Notes: a model not told the origin generated them from the sequence alone. 64,000 bases of DNA from JAAYYY01 sp964579295 (GCA_964579295.1 CAZOGK010000011.1:33854-97853); one strand, 5' to 3'. Shown: positions 48,898-59,727, numbered from the stretch's first letter. Made by a program: numbers and translations.

Positions 48898-50238
48898 ATG
48901 GCCCAACGAATGGTCGACCTCATCGAAGCAAAACGGGACGGGCAGGCGCTCACGCCAGAGCAGATTCGCTGGTTCGTGGATGGCGTGGTCCGCGACACAG
49001 TTCCCGATTACCAGGCGGCGGCCCTGCTCATGGCTATCTACTTCCGGGGCATGACGCGGGAGGAAACGGTGGCCCTGACCCTGGCCATGGCTGAAAGCGG
49101 CGACGTGCTTGACCTGCACGACGTAGCCGAGGTGGTCGTCGACAAACATTCCTCTGGCGGCGTGGGCGATAAGACGACGCTGGTCGTGCAGCCGTTGGTC
49201 GCCGCCTGCGGCGTGCCCGTAGGCAAGATGAGCGGCCGCGGTCTCGGCTCCAGCGGCGGTACCATCGACAAGATGGAGTCGATTAGCGGCTGGTCGCCCG
49301 AGCTGAGCCTGGCGCAGTTCAAGCAGCAGCTAGCCGAGATTGGCCTGGTACTCGCCGGGCAGACCAGCGACCTGGCCCCGGCCGATGGCCGCCTCTACGC
49401 CTTGCGCGACGTGACCGGGACCGTGCCCAGCACGCCGCTGATTGCCGCCTCCATCATGTCCAAGAAGCTGGCCGGCGGCGCCGACGCCGTCGTGCTCGAC
49501 GTGAAGGTGGGCAGCGGCGCTTTCATGCCTACTGTCGAGGCCGGCCGCGAGCTGGCGCAGATTATGGTGAAGATCGGCGAAGACGCCGGCCGGCGCATGG
49601 CGGCGCTCATCTCCAATATGGACGAGCCGCTGGGCTATACCATTGGCAACGCCCTTGAGCTGAAGGAAGCGATTGCTACCCTGCGCGGCGAGCCTGTTGC
49701 CGGCATCGTCGCGCCGCCCGACTTCTGGGAGCATTCGCTGACGGTAGCCGCGCACATGCTGCTGCTGGCCGGCCGCGCCGCCACGCTCGACGCCGCACGC
49801 CAGATGGTCGTGGACGCGCGCGAGCGGGGCGACGGGCTGGAGAAGTTCCGCCAGATGGTAGCGGCGCAGGGCGGCGACGTGAGCCAGATTGACAACCCGG
49901 AGCGGCTGCCACAGGCGGCGCGCGTCGAGCAGATTACGGCGCAGCGCGGCGGCTATGTGGCCCGCATCGACGCCGGCGCCCTGGGCTGGGCGGCCGTCCG
50001 CCTCGGCGCCGGGCGCGCCGAGAAGGGAGCGGCCATCGACCACGCCGTCGGCTTCGTCGTGCCGGTGAAGGTGGGCGACCGGCTAGAGGCGGGCGCTCCG
50101 CTGGCCACGATTCACGCGCAGGACGATGGCGCGCTCGCGGAGGCGCAGCAAGCCATCCGCGCGGCCATTACCCTGCAGGAGGCGCCGGTGGAGCCGCTGC
50201 CGCTCTTTTATGGCCTGGAGGAGGCAACACAACCATGA
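48898..50238 (+). CDS. deoA: Pyrimidine-nucleoside (thymidine) phosphorylase
   Basis: A 446-residue phosphorylase that splits thymidine or uridine with phosphate into base and (deoxy)ribose 1-phosphate. Family motifs: DKHSSGGVGDKTTL for phosphate binding, and SGRGLGSSGGTIDKMESI, the PROSITE-type signature with Ser-Ser where His-Thr is usual. The C-terminal domain has RGGYVARIDAGALGWAAVRLGAGR. The start has GGAGGACATCCC. It overlaps the polyphosphate glucokinase gene by four bases (ATGA). Whether it prefers thymidine (DeoA) or both pyrimidines (Pdp) cannot be told. Confidence 0.93.
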   Translation: MAQRMVDLIEAKRDGQALTPEQIRWFVDGVVRDTVPDYQAAALLMAIYFRGMTREETVALTLAMAESGDVLDLHDVAEVVVDKHSSGGVGDKTTLVVQPLVAACGVPVGKMSGRGLGSSGGTIDKMESISGWSPELSLAQFKQQLAEIGLVLAGQTSDLAPADGRLYALRDVTGTVPSTPLIAASIMSKKLAGGADAVVLDVKVGSGAFMPTVEAGRELAQIMVKIGEDAGRRMAALISNMDEPLGYTIGNALELKEAIATLRGEPVAGIVAPPDFWEHSLTVAAHMLLLAGRAATLDAARQMVVDARERGDGLEKFRQMVAAQGGDVSQIDNPERLPQAARVEQITAQRGGYVARIDAGALGWAAVRLGAGRAEKGAAIDHAVGFVVPVKVGDRLEAGAPLATIHAQDDGALAEAQQAIRAAITLQEAPVEPLPLFYGLEEATQP

Positions 50239-50993
50239 ACATCCTCGGCATCGACATTGGCGGCTCGGGCATTAAAGGCGCCCTGGTCGATACGGGCGCG
50301 GGCCGGCTGGCCGGCGAGCGGCAGCGCCTGACCACACCGGAATCGCTCATGCCGGTCGACGTGCTGGCGACGGTCGTCAAGCTCGTCGAGCAGTTTGGCG
50401 GCTATGAGGGGCCGCTTGGCGTCGGCTTCCCGGCGGTAGTCGTCAACGGCGCGCCGCGCACGCCCTTTACCGCCCATCACATCCAGGAATGGGTCGGCTT
50501 TCCCGTCGCCGCCCAGCTGCAGGAGCGGCTGCGGCGCCCGGTAATCATGCTTAACGACGCCGACGCCGCCGGCATCGCCGAGATGCGCTTTGGGCATGGA
50601 CGCAATGAGCGGGGCGTCGTCATCTTTCTCACGCTGGGTACCGGCATTGGCAGCGCCGTCTTCAGCGATGGACAGTTGGTGCCCAATACCGAGTTCGGGC
50701 AGATACGCCTGCCGGGACGCACCGAGCGCGGCGAGCTTCATGCCGCCGGCGACGTGCGCAAACGCGACAATTTGGATTGGAAAACGTACGCGGCCCGGCT
50801 GGACGAATATCTGGGCTACCTGAACATGCTCTTCTCGCCGCGCCTTTTCATCATCGGCGGCGGCATCAGCAAGGAGCATGAGCAGTTTGTACCGCTGCTG
50901 ACCGTGCCGACGCGCGTCGAGCCGGCTGAGCTGCGCAACCAGGCGGGCATCATCGGCGCGGCCATTGCCGCCGCCGAAGGCTGGGACAACTAG
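50235..50993 (+). CDS. ppgK: Polyphosphate glucokinase (ROK family)
   Basis: A 252-residue ROK kinase. IDIGGSGIKGALVD is the phosphate-binding motif. NDADAAGIAEMRFG has the catalytic Asp. FLTLGTGIGSAVFSDGQLVPNTEFGQ is the arrangement characteristic of PpgK, and IIGGGISKEHEQF closes the fold. It phosphorylates glucose with polyphosphate and sometimes ATP. Translation is coupled to the phosphorylase gene through ATGA. It ends before the hairpin at 51027-51057. Confidence 0.9.
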   Translation: MNILGIDIGGSGIKGALVDTGAGRLAGERQRLTTPESLMPVDVLATVVKLVEQFGGYEGPLGVGFPAVVVNGAPRTPFTAHHIQEWVGFPVAAQLQERLRRPVIMLNDADAAGIAEMRFGHGRNERGVVIFLTLGTGIGSAVFSDGQLVPNTEFGQIRLPGRTERGELHAAGDVRKRDNLDWKTYAARLDEYLGYLNMLFSPRLFIIGGGISKEHEQFVPLLTVPTRVEPAELRNQAGIIGAAIAAAEGWDN

Positions 50994-51026
50994 CAAGCAT
51001 GAGAATTGTTGCGGCGACGGGTAGAA

Positions 51027-51057
51027 CACCTGACAGGTTTTGGAAACCTGTCAGGTG
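51027..51057. terminator. Hairpin with the CTGACAGGTTT core
   Basis: A 14-bp perfect stem (51027-51040 with 51044-51057) around a TGG loop, between convergent genes. The core CTGACAGGTTT plus its inverse also forms the hairpin at 62728-62760, so this is probably one copy of a dispersed repeat used as a terminator. Confidence 0.75.
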
Positions 51058-51081
51058 TGGACGCCAGGGATTCAGACTGAA

Positions 51082-51951
51082 TCAGCCCGGCGAGCCACCT
51101 TCCACCAGCTCCGGCAGGAAATAGATCGTCGCAGCCGGCCGGTCGCCCTGCCGGGCGACAACCATACCCGCTGCCAGCAGCGCCGCCAGGGTCCGCTTCA
51201 CCTCGGCCGGCTTCCACTGGAAGAGCTTGCGCATCTCCCCTTCTGTGGCCGCGCCCACCGCACGAAGATAGAGGCGGGCCAGCTCCTCCCGCGCCTCCCC
51301 GCGGCCGATAGACCGCGCCTGCTGCGGCAATTCAGGAAAGTGGCGGTGGACCGGCTCGTAGATGAAGCTGTAACGCCAGCCGCCGCTTTGTGAGACGCCC
51401 ACCGGCAGGATGCGAAACTCGCGCTGCAGCTCTGTCAGGGCGCGGGCAAAGGCGCTATCGCTGCTGCGCCGCGTCATCTGCACCGCCTGCCGCAGGCGCA
51501 CCGTGTCCATAGCCCCTTCGCGCAGCAGCGTCTCGTAGATCAGCTTCGCCGGCTGCGAGAGCAGCCCGTCAGCGTAGAGCTGCAGATAGTCGGCTTCCGG
51601 CTCACCATAGTTCTCGCTGAGCGCGTAGAAGGTGGGCAACAGCTCCAGGGAGATCATCGTCGCCTTGCCGCGCAGGACTTTGGCATAATACCAGCGCCGC
51701 TTACCGAGCATATTGTCTTTCCAGCCCCAGGTGACGTGACCCGGATCGTCGTGCGCGTCGGCCACCGGCCGGTCGCCGGCCACGGCCGCCCACAGGCTGG
51801 GAAAGAGGACTCCCTTGATGGGCCAGAAGTAGACGAAGCCACGCTCGCGCACAAAAGCCACCGCATCTTCGGCGTCGCGCAGCTTTCGCTCGGGCTCAAG
51901 GCGGAACGTTCCCCGCCGGTATATCTCCAAGTCATTAATGATGTGTTTCAT
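51082..51951 (-). CDS. AlkZ-related winged-helix protein
   Basis: A 289-residue protein resembling AlkZ/YcaQ-related proteins, DNA glycosylases that unhook interstrand crosslinks, built from winged-helix repeats. Visible are DLEIYRRGTFRL, VYFWPIKGVLFPSLW and HVTWGWKD, then two predicted winged helices (SQPAKLIYETLLREGAMDTV and LFQWKPAEVKRTLAALLAAG). The catalytic motif of AlkZ was not identified, so enzyme activity is open. I chose the ATG at 51951 (MKHIIND). The frame continues to 52068 through unlikely sequence. Confidence 0.65.
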   Translation of the reverse strand: MKHIINDLEIYRRGTFRLEPERKLRDAEDAVAFVRERGFVYFWPIKGVLFPSLWAAVAGDRPVADAHDDPGHVTWGWKDNMLGKRRWYYAKVLRGKATMISLELLPTFYALSENYGEPEADYLQLYADGLLSQPAKLIYETLLREGAMDTVRLRQAVQMTRRSSDSAFARALTELQREFRILPVGVSQSGGWRYSFIYEPVHRHFPELPQQARSIGRGEAREELARLYLRAVGAATEGEMRKLFQWKPAEVKRTLAALLAAGMVVARQGDRPAATIYFLPELVEGGSPG

Positions 51952-52076
51952 ACAGACAGCTATAACGCTTCGTTTAGATTTTTCAGTTTCAATGGTGGTT
52001 GACCAATGTGACCATTGTGGGGCCGTGGGGGCGGATGTCAAATGACCCATTTCCAATGGAGGATACATAGTAGACC

Positions 52077-52832
52077 ATGAGCGATATGAATGGCAAAGTA
52101 GCGATTGTCACCGGCGGCAGCGCCGGGATTGGATTGGCGACGGTGCGGACATTTGTCGAGCGCGGGGCTAGCGTGATCGTGGCGGACATAGACGTGGCGG
52201 CCGGCGAGAAAGCCGTGGCGTCACTGGCGGACGGACAGGCTTCGTTCATCCGCACCGACGTCTCGCAAGAGGCTGACGTGCAGGCGATGGTGGCAGCCGC
52301 GGTCGAGCGTTTTGGACGCCTGGACTATGCCGTCAATAATGCGGGTATCGGCGGCGCTGCGGCCCTCACTGCCGAGTATACGCTGGACGATTGGCGCCGG
52401 GTCATCGACATCAACTTGACTGGCGTATGGCTGGGCATGCGTTACCAGATTCCCGCCATGCTACAGCATGGCGGCGGCGCTATCGTTAACGTTTCCTCCA
52501 TTCTGGGTACGGTAGGCTTTGCCACGGCGCCGGCCTACGTGGCCGCCAAGCACGCCGTCAACGGCCTGACCAAGACGGCAGCCATTGAATATGCCACCCA
52601 AGGAATTCGCGTGAACAACGTCAACCCCGGCTTTATCTACACTCCCATGCTGGAAAACGCAGGCATGGCCGAGGGCACCGAGCTGTACAACCAGATTGCC
52701 TCACTCCATCCCATGCAGCGTATGGGCACGCCTGAGGAAGTTGCCAATCTTATCGTCTGGGCCTGCTCCGACGAGGCTAGCTTTGTCACCGGCGCCATCC
52801 TGCTCGTGGACGGCGGCTACACTGCCCAATAG
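52077..52832 (+). CDS. Short-chain dehydrogenase/reductase
   Basis: A 251-residue classical SDR. The cofactor motif is TGGSAGIG and a following VADIDV acidic residue suggests NAD. NNAG stabilises the fold. The catalytic Ser (NVSSILG), Tyr and Lys (AYVAAKHAV) are all present, and the C-terminus is typical (SFVTGAILLVDGGYTAQ). The substrate is unknown. The ribosome site is weak (GGAGG 16 bases upstream). It converges on the MBL hydrolase gene with six bases between. Confidence 0.93.
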   Translation: MSDMNGKVAIVTGGSAGIGLATVRTFVERGASVIVADIDVAAGEKAVASLADGQASFIRTDVSQEADVQAMVAAAVERFGRLDYAVNNAGIGGAAALTAEYTLDDWRRVIDINLTGVWLGMRYQIPAMLQHGGGAIVNVSSILGTVGFATAPAYVAAKHAVNGLTKTAAIEYATQGIRVNNVNPGFIYTPMLENAGMAEGTELYNQIASLHPMQRMGTPEEVANLIVWACSDEASFVTGAILLVDGGYTAQ

Positions 52833-52838
52833 CGCGTT

Positions 52839-53627
52839 TCACGGCGGCGCCAGCAGTGCGCGCACCAGATTGTCTTTGGAGTAATCGCCGCCGCTCCAAT
52901 AGGTAATAAAGCTGTTGCTCCCCAGCAGCCTGGAACGGATCGTGCGGCGGCGATGGCCTGCTGCGGCCAGCCGCCGCGCCTCCTCCTGCAGCTCCTCCCA
53001 GAAAGCCAGCTTGCGCCGGATGGCCGCGTGGGCGTTCTCGACAGGGCCGGCGTGGGCGCAAAACATGGTGTCAAAATCGTAATCCAGCATACGGCGCAGG
53101 CTCTCCATCCACAGCGCCAGGTCATCGCGCCGGCGAATGTAGCGCGCCCGCTCCATGATGTAGAGATCCGAGCTAAATAGCCAGCCGCGCTCCGGGAGCC
53201 AGAAGACGACCTGGTCAAAGGCATGACCCGGCGTGGCGATCACCTGCAGCCGGTATTGCCTGGTCTCCAGGCAGTCGCCGAGCGGGCGCGCCACGGCCGG
53301 GCGCGGCTGGCCGAAGGTGGCGCGGCGATACAGTGGGATGCGCGGCGCCCGCGCCAGCCGCTTTACCGTTTCCGCTGGCGCCAGGGCCGGCAGGTGTGCC
53401 AGGTAGGCGTTGCCGCCGATGTGGTCCTCGTGATGGTGGGTGTTGGCAATCTGCTCAATTTCCTGCCCCGCCGCCCAGGCAGCCAGCTCCCGCCCGGTGC
53501 GCGGCGGCCCGGTGTCGATGAGCGCGCCGTCAAATAGATAGGCGAAGACAGTGTAAAACGGGCGACCCAGCAGCTTCGTGGTCAGCCGGATTGCCGTCAC
53601 GTCGCCGTAGCGGCGCGCGCTCAGCAT
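52839..53627 (-). CDS. MBL-fold hydrolase
   Basis: A 262-residue metallo-beta-lactamase-fold protein with the zinc motif NTHHHEDHIGG, then TPGHAFDQVVFWLPERGWLFSSDLY supplying the next ligands and CAHAGPVEN the last. It looks like the glyoxalase-II-like/lactonase-type group. The C-terminal 60 residues are helical. The start is two bases after the DUF952 fusion gene stops, so it is in the same operon. Confidence 0.9.
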   Translation of the reverse strand: MLSARRYGDVTAIRLTTKLLGRPFYTVFAYLFDGALIDTGPPRTGRELAAWAAGQEIEQIANTHHHEDHIGGNAYLAHLPALAPAETVKRLARAPRIPLYRRATFGQPRPAVARPLGDCLETRQYRLQVIATPGHAFDQVVFWLPERGWLFSSDLYIMERARYIRRRDDLALWMESLRRMLDYDFDTMFCAHAGPVENAHAAIRRKLAFWEELQEEARRLAAAGHRRRTIRSRLLGSNSFITYWSGGDYSKDNLVRALLAPP

Positions 53628-53628
53628 C

Positions 53629-54750
53629 TTACAGCTCCAGACAGGCCTCGGCCGCCAGCCAGAACAGCTTCTCGCGCACGCTCGTTTCCCGCTGCCAGTG
53701 GCGTGAGTCCCACGCTTCGCTGCTCACGTCGTCGCCGCTGTAGAGGAGCTGGCCGAAGGTGACGCCGCGGAAGGCGGCGACGGCAAAGAAGGCGGCCGCT
53801 TCCATCTCCACGGTCAGGCAGCCCTCGGCGCGGCGCAGGCGAATCTTAGCCGGCGTCTCGCGATAGACGCCATCGGTCGTCCACGTCTTGCCGGCGACGT
53901 AGGGCACGTTATCACGCTGCAGCACGCGCTCGATAGCGGCGACGGCGTCCGGGCTGGCCGCTACCTCGCGCGATGGAGGCAGATAGTGGTAGCTGGTGCC
54001 TTCATCGCGCACGGCGCTGGTGGGCACCACCAGGTGGCCCAAGACCAGCGCGCTGTCCAGCGCCCCGGCGCCGCCGCAGGCGACGAACTTGCGGCAGCCC
54101 AGGGCGATCAGCTCGTCGAGGAAGGCGCCGGCCAGCGGCGCCCCCACGCCCGGGTGGCAGAGCGCCAGCCGCTGCCCGTTGACCTCCATCTCGTAGACTG
54201 GGTTGTGGCCGATCTCTGAGCCAAGCAGATGCAGCTCCTGCAGCCGTCCGGTCGCCTGTAGGGCCGCGATCACATCCTGGAAGAAACAGAGAACGCAGTG
54301 CTCGGCGATATCAATGGGGCGCAAGACGGCCGTCGGCTCGATCAGGGCGACCGGCGAGGGGTCGAACTCCAGGATGGGAAAGTCGCAGCGCAGCGCCGGG
54401 CGCTCCCCGGCCAGCGCCGGCGGCAGGGAGAAGGTGCCGTCTACGTCCGGCGGAAAGGGCAGCACCTGCACCACGGCGTCGCGGTTGAGCGGGCCGTAGA
54501 TGTGGGGAAAGCGCTGCCCGGTTTCGTAACAGTCCTCGTCGATAATCGGCGCCGCCACCCGCCCGCGCTCGATGCAGAGCAGGACGAGATCGCGCTGGCC
54601 GCGAAACTGGCTGTTCGCCACGCCTATCACCTGGCTGACCCTGGAGCAGTGGATGAAGCCTTCGCGCTGCAGCGACGGCGTCCGGTATTCGCCGCTCTCT
54701 GCATCCGCCAGCCACGCGCTATAAGGAGTAATATGCACGATAATCGACAT
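53629..54750 (-). CDS. DUF952 domain fused to a nucleoside phosphorylase
   Basis: A 373-residue fusion. Residues 1-112 are a DUF952 domain (IIVHITPYSAWLADAE, REGFIHCSRVSQV, FPHIYGPLNRDAVV), a small fold of unknown function with conserved His and Cys-Ser. Residues about 118-373 are a PNP/UDP-family phosphorylase: GSEIGHNPVYEMEVNGQ, then KFVACGGAGAL, VVPTSAVRDEGTSYHYLP and the nucleoside-binding VEMEAAAFFAVAAFRG. It would split a nucleoside, most like uridine. The ATG at 54750 begins the DUF952 domain. It is upstream of the MBL hydrolase gene. Confidence 0.88.
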   Translation of the reverse strand: MSIIVHITPYSAWLADAESGEYRTPSLQREGFIHCSRVSQVIGVANSQFRGQRDLVLLCIERGRVAAPIIDEDCYETGQRFPHIYGPLNRDAVVQVLPFPPDVDGTFSLPPALAGERPALRCDFPILEFDPSPVALIEPTAVLRPIDIAEHCVLCFFQDVIAALQATGRLQELHLLGSEIGHNPVYEMEVNGQRLALCHPGVGAPLAGAFLDELIALGCRKFVACGGAGALDSALVLGHLVVPTSAVRDEGTSYHYLPPSREVAASPDAVAAIERVLQRDNVPYVAGKTWTTDGVYRETPAKIRLRRAEGCLTVEMEAAAFFAVAAFRGVTFGQLLYSGDDVSSEAWDSRHWQRETSVREKLFWLAAEACLEL

Positions 54751-54786
54751 CGTTTCCTCGCTTGCTGCTTTGCCCTTGCTCCCGGG

Positions 54787-55266
54787 CTAGAGGAGCATCT
54801 CCAGCTCCAGCTCGTCGCGCAGGGGGATGCCGTCCTGGCCGACCAGGGGGATGTTTGGCTTGAGCTGGCGGGAGCGCTCCAGGGCGTCGCGGTGGACGGC
54901 GACCAGGTGAAAGCCGCGCTTCTGGTAGAAGCGCAGGGCGCTGAGGTTGTCATTGGTCGTAATCAGCCAGAGGCGGCGGGCGCCGACGCGCCTGGCCTCC
55001 TGCCGCAGCGCGAAAATCAGGTCGCTGCCGATGCCCCGCCCCGGCTCCAGGCTGTCGATGGTGACAATCTCCCAGTCCAGCCCGGCGACGTGATAGGTGA
55101 GCAGCCCTGCCGGCTCGCCGTCTACCTCGGCCATAAAACCGGGCAGCGTGTGGGGGTAATAGAGCTGGCCGTGGGCCACGACGAAGGGCGCGCCCCAGCG
55201 GCGGTCGATGAACTCCACGACCCAGCTCTCATCCTCGGCCGTCAGCGGCCTGATCAGTCGTTCCAT
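54787..55266 (-). CDS. GNAT acetyltransferase
   Basis: A 159-residue GNAT with the acetyl-CoA motif EPGRGIGSDLIFALRQEA and the late strand-helix NDNLSALRFYQKRGFHL. The C-terminal NIPLVGQDGIPLRDELELEM matches a group of bacterial GNATs of unknown substrate. It lies 36 bases upstream of the DUF952-phosphorylase gene, in the same direction. Confidence 0.9.
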   Translation of the reverse strand: MERLIRPLTAEDESWVVEFIDRRWGAPFVVAHGQLYYPHTLPGFMAEVDGEPAGLLTYHVAGLDWEIVTIDSLEPGRGIGSDLIFALRQEARRVGARRLWLITTNDNLSALRFYQKRGFHLVAVHRDALERSRQLKPNIPLVGQDGIPLRDELELEMLL

Positions 55267-55313
55267 CTTCCCTTGCTAACTGCTACCGCCCGCTACTGGC
55301 GGGGCTGCTGCCG

Positions 55314-55739
55314 TCAGTCGGCAATCCCTTTCCTGGCAACAAAGTGGGTTGGCCGGATGCGTACCAGCCATTCCCCTGCCACGGCGTTGCGCCGGCCGTA
55401 GCTATCGGCCAGCTTTTCTCCCATGTAGCGGGCCGCCAGCGCTGTTGTCCAGCGCAGCATATCCGGCGCCTGCTTGTCGATCGACGCCACCCCTTCGACC
55501 AGCACGAACGAGAATGGCGGATCAGGGTCGTCCACGACGAAGGCGACGCGCGGCTCGTGTTCGAGATTAGCCGCCTTGACCGTCTCGTGCCACGTCGTCA
55601 GGATAATGTCCTCGCCGTCGAGCACGAACCAGACGGGCGCGACGTGCGGCCGGCCGTCGGGCCGGACCGTCGCCAGTTTGCCGGTCCTTCCCCCTTCCTG
55701 CAAAAAGGCGCGCCGCTCGGCTGCCGTCATCTCCTCCAT
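55314..55739 (-). CDS. PPOX-class flavin/F420-dependent oxidoreductase
   Basis: A 141-residue split-barrel protein of the pyridoxamine-phosphate-oxidase-like group. Typical are GKLATVRPDGRPHVAPVWFV, ILTTWHETVKAANLEHEPRV and the C-terminal VRIRPTHFVARKG. Many such proteins in Chloroflexota and Actinobacteria use F420 or bind FMN; which one applies here is not shown. The ATG at 55739 follows AGGAG by seven bases, and that site lies in the end of the upstream gene, so the two are coupled. The longer open frame upstream is a shadow. Confidence 0.88.
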   Translation of the reverse strand: MEEMTAAERRAFLQEGGRTGKLATVRPDGRPHVAPVWFVLDGEDIILTTWHETVKAANLEHEPRVAFVVDDPDPPFSFVLVEGVASIDKQAPDMLRWTTALAARYMGEKLADSYGRRNAVAGEWLVRIRPTHFVARKGIAD

Positions 55740-55743
55740 CGGC

Positions 55744-56901
55744 TTACTCCTCGTAACTGATACGGTAGACAAAACCGCCTTTATCGTCGCTGACATAGAG
55801 GGCGCCGTCGGCGCCGACCAGCACGTCCACCGGCCGGCCGTCGACCACGTTGCGCCCCTCATGCAGCCAGCCTGTGGCGAAGTCCACCACAGCCGCGGCA
55901 GGCTGGCCATCGTCAAAGGGCAGGCGCACCACCGAATAGCCGACTGGCGTGCTGCGATTCCACGAGCCATGTAGGGCAATGAACAGGTCGCCGCGATAGT
56001 CGGCCGGGAACATCTCGCCATCGTAGAAGGTGAGGCCCAGCGGCGCCGTGTGCGCTGGCATCTTGACCATAGGCTGCTCGACGCCCGCGCAGGCATCAGG
56101 CGCGCCCAGGCCGGGATCGATAATGTCGCCGCTGTGGCAGGTGGGCCAGCCATAATCGGCCCCGTCGCGTACCACGTACACTGTTTCCGGCGGCAGGTCG
56201 TCGCCGAGGAAGTCGCGCCCGTTATTGGTCGCCCATAGCTCGCCGGTGGTCGGGTGCAGCGCCAGACCTACCGCGTTCCGCAGCCCGCGGGCCATGATGC
56301 GCCCGTTATTTCCCTCTGGCCCATCGTAAACAAGTACCGTCGCCCGTCGCGGATCGTCCTCAAAACAGCTATTGCAGCTCGAACCGACCGAAAGAACCAT
56401 ACGCCCGTCCGGCAGGAACAACACGGTGCGGGTGCGGTGGTTGCCGCCGCTGGGAACATCGTCGACGACGGCCGTCTGCAGGTCGGCGGCGCCGTCGCCG
56501 TCCGTATCTTCCAGGCGGATGACCCCGGCCGGCACGCCAACGTACCACGCGCCCTGGTGGTAGACGAGGCTGTGCGGATTGTCTAGCCCGCTGGCGAGCT
56601 GTTCTGCCCGCTCGGCCGCGCCGTCGCCGTCGGCGTCCACCAGACGGGTAATATTGCCCGCACCGCGCTCGGCCACGTAGATAGCGCCATCGGGCCCCAG
56701 CGCCAGGAAGCGCGGGCCCTGCAGCCCGCGGGCGTAGACCTGGGCGACGAAGCCCGCAGGCAGGCTGATGTCGGCTTCGGCGCTGCTGGCCAGCATGCCC
56801 GCCAGATGCACCTGGCTGCTGAGCAGACGGTAGACGAGCACGCCAGCCGCCAACAGCAGAAAGACGAGGGCGATAAGAAAGCGAAAGCAGCCTTTGCGCA
56901 T
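55744..56901 (-). CDS. Membrane-anchored sorbosone/glucose dehydrogenase-like beta-propeller
   Basis: A 385-residue protein with an uncleaved or signal helix at residues 6-27 and a six-bladed propeller of the soluble PQQ glucose/sorbosone dehydrogenase family: GLQGPRFLALGPDGAIYVAE, then SGGNHRTRTVLFLPDGRM, ATNNGRDFLGDDLPPE, HTAPLGLTFYDGEMFP and ALHGSWNRSTPVGY. It would oxidise a sugar outside the membrane if PQQ is present. The start has GGAGATACGTGC. Two cysteines (NSCF region, TCHSG) are typical of this subgroup. Confidence 0.9.
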   Translation of the reverse strand: MRKGCFRFLIALVFLLLAAGVLVYRLLSSQVHLAGMLASSAEADISLPAGFVAQVYARGLQGPRFLALGPDGAIYVAERGAGNITRLVDADGDGAAERAEQLASGLDNPHSLVYHQGAWYVGVPAGVIRLEDTDGDGAADLQTAVVDDVPSGGNHRTRTVLFLPDGRMVLSVGSSCNSCFEDDPRRATVLVYDGPEGNNGRIMARGLRNAVGLALHPTTGELWATNNGRDFLGDDLPPETVYVVRDGADYGWPTCHSGDIIDPGLGAPDACAGVEQPMVKMPAHTAPLGLTFYDGEMFPADYRGDLFIALHGSWNRSTPVGYSVVRLPFDDGQPAAAVVDFATGWLHEGRNVVDGRPVDVLVGADGALYVSDDKGGFVYRISYEE

Positions 56902-56937
56902 GCACGTATCTCCAGTGGCGCATCGGTCCCGACCTTG

Positions 56938-59379
<2,442 letters not shown>

Positions 59380-59433
59380 CGTCACGTCCTCCATGCGGGC
59401 ATTGTGGTGGGCAGGCCGCCGTGGCCGGGATCT

Positions 59434-59467
59434 AAAAAGGCCACGGGCTGGTTCTGCCCGTGGCCTT
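59434..59467 (-). terminator. Attenuator terminator upstream of leuS
   Basis: On the minus strand AAGGCCACGGGC (59467-59456) pairs with GCCCGTGGCCTT across a seven-base loop and continues into a run of T (59434-59438). It lies between the leuS promoter and the gene. The base of the left arm can instead pair with 59498-59508 (GCCGTTCGCGC with GCGCGAAGGC at 59463-59472), forming an antiterminator. Confidence 0.82.
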
Positions 59468-59493
59468 CGCGCTTCTCAGGGTCCGACAAACAA

Positions 59494-59595
59494 TCAGGCG
59501 CGAACGGCAGGCATAGGCCAGCAACGCAAATTACTGCTAAGGAGGAGGCCCGGAAGCCGGTCAGCGCTGCTGGCAATGATCATCGTTCGTTCCAT
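59494..59595 (-). CDS. Leucine-rich leader peptide of leuS
   Basis: A 33-codon frame just downstream of a promoter and upstream of the attenuator. The product ends LPGLLLSSNLRCWPMPAVRA. Leucine codons are CTT, then CTC CTC CTT in a row (59539-59547), then TTG. A second in-frame ATG at 59583 would give 29 codons. The ribosome site is weak. A stem of 11 bp (59564-59574 with 59517-59527) encloses the leucine codons. The stop (59494-59496) lies next to the antiterminator's left arm, so a ribosome that reaches it would block the antiterminator. One that stalls at the leucine codons would not. Confidence 0.65.
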   Translation of the reverse strand: MERTMIIASSADRLPGLLLSSNLRCWPMPAVRA

Positions 59596-59613
59596 CTCGA
59601 ATCAGATGCGCAC

Positions 59614-59643
59614 AGCATAGCACGGGCCGCGGGCGGGCGTCAA
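59614..59643 (-). promoter_or_regulatory. Promoter of the leuS leader
   Basis: Minus strand: TTGACG (59638-59643), 18-base spacer, TATGCT (59614-59619). The predicted start near 59607 precedes the leader-peptide ATG by about 12 bases. The 348-base gap 59380-59727 contains this regulatory leader and the divergent promoter at 59692-59720. Confidence 0.65.
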
Positions 59644-59691
59644 GGAGTTCCTGGCTAAGCAGCCGGCTCTTTTGCATAGGACCGATCACCC

Positions 59692-59720
59692 TTTTGCCTC
59701 TCCCTGATTCCCACTATAAT
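59692..59720 (+). promoter_or_regulatory. Promoter of the prepilin peptidase gene, probably leaderless mRNA
   Basis: Perfect TATAAT at 59715-59720, with TTTTGC 17 bases upstream (59692-59697). The ATG at 59728 lies only seven bases after the -10 box, so transcription should start at or next to the start codon. Confidence 0.65.
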
Positions 59721-59727
59721 CCGCATC

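Noticed and set aside
55314..56153. 279-codon version of the PPOX gene
   Set aside because: The first half is an off-frame shadow of the dehydrogenase-like gene. AGGAG and the family start support 55739.
59382..59576. 64-codon minus-strand frame across the leuS leader
   Set aside because: It runs through the terminator and ribosome site in another frame and has no start signal. The 33-codon Leu-rich frame fits the promoter and attenuator better.
59575..59610. tRNA-like GATTCGAG segment on the minus strand
   Set aside because: No acceptor, D or anticodon stems surround it.
59434..59643. T-box riboswitch before leuS
   Set aside because: No AGGGTGGNACCGCG-like sequence or convincing stem I with specifier loop was found. 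The structure fits leader-peptide attenuation.
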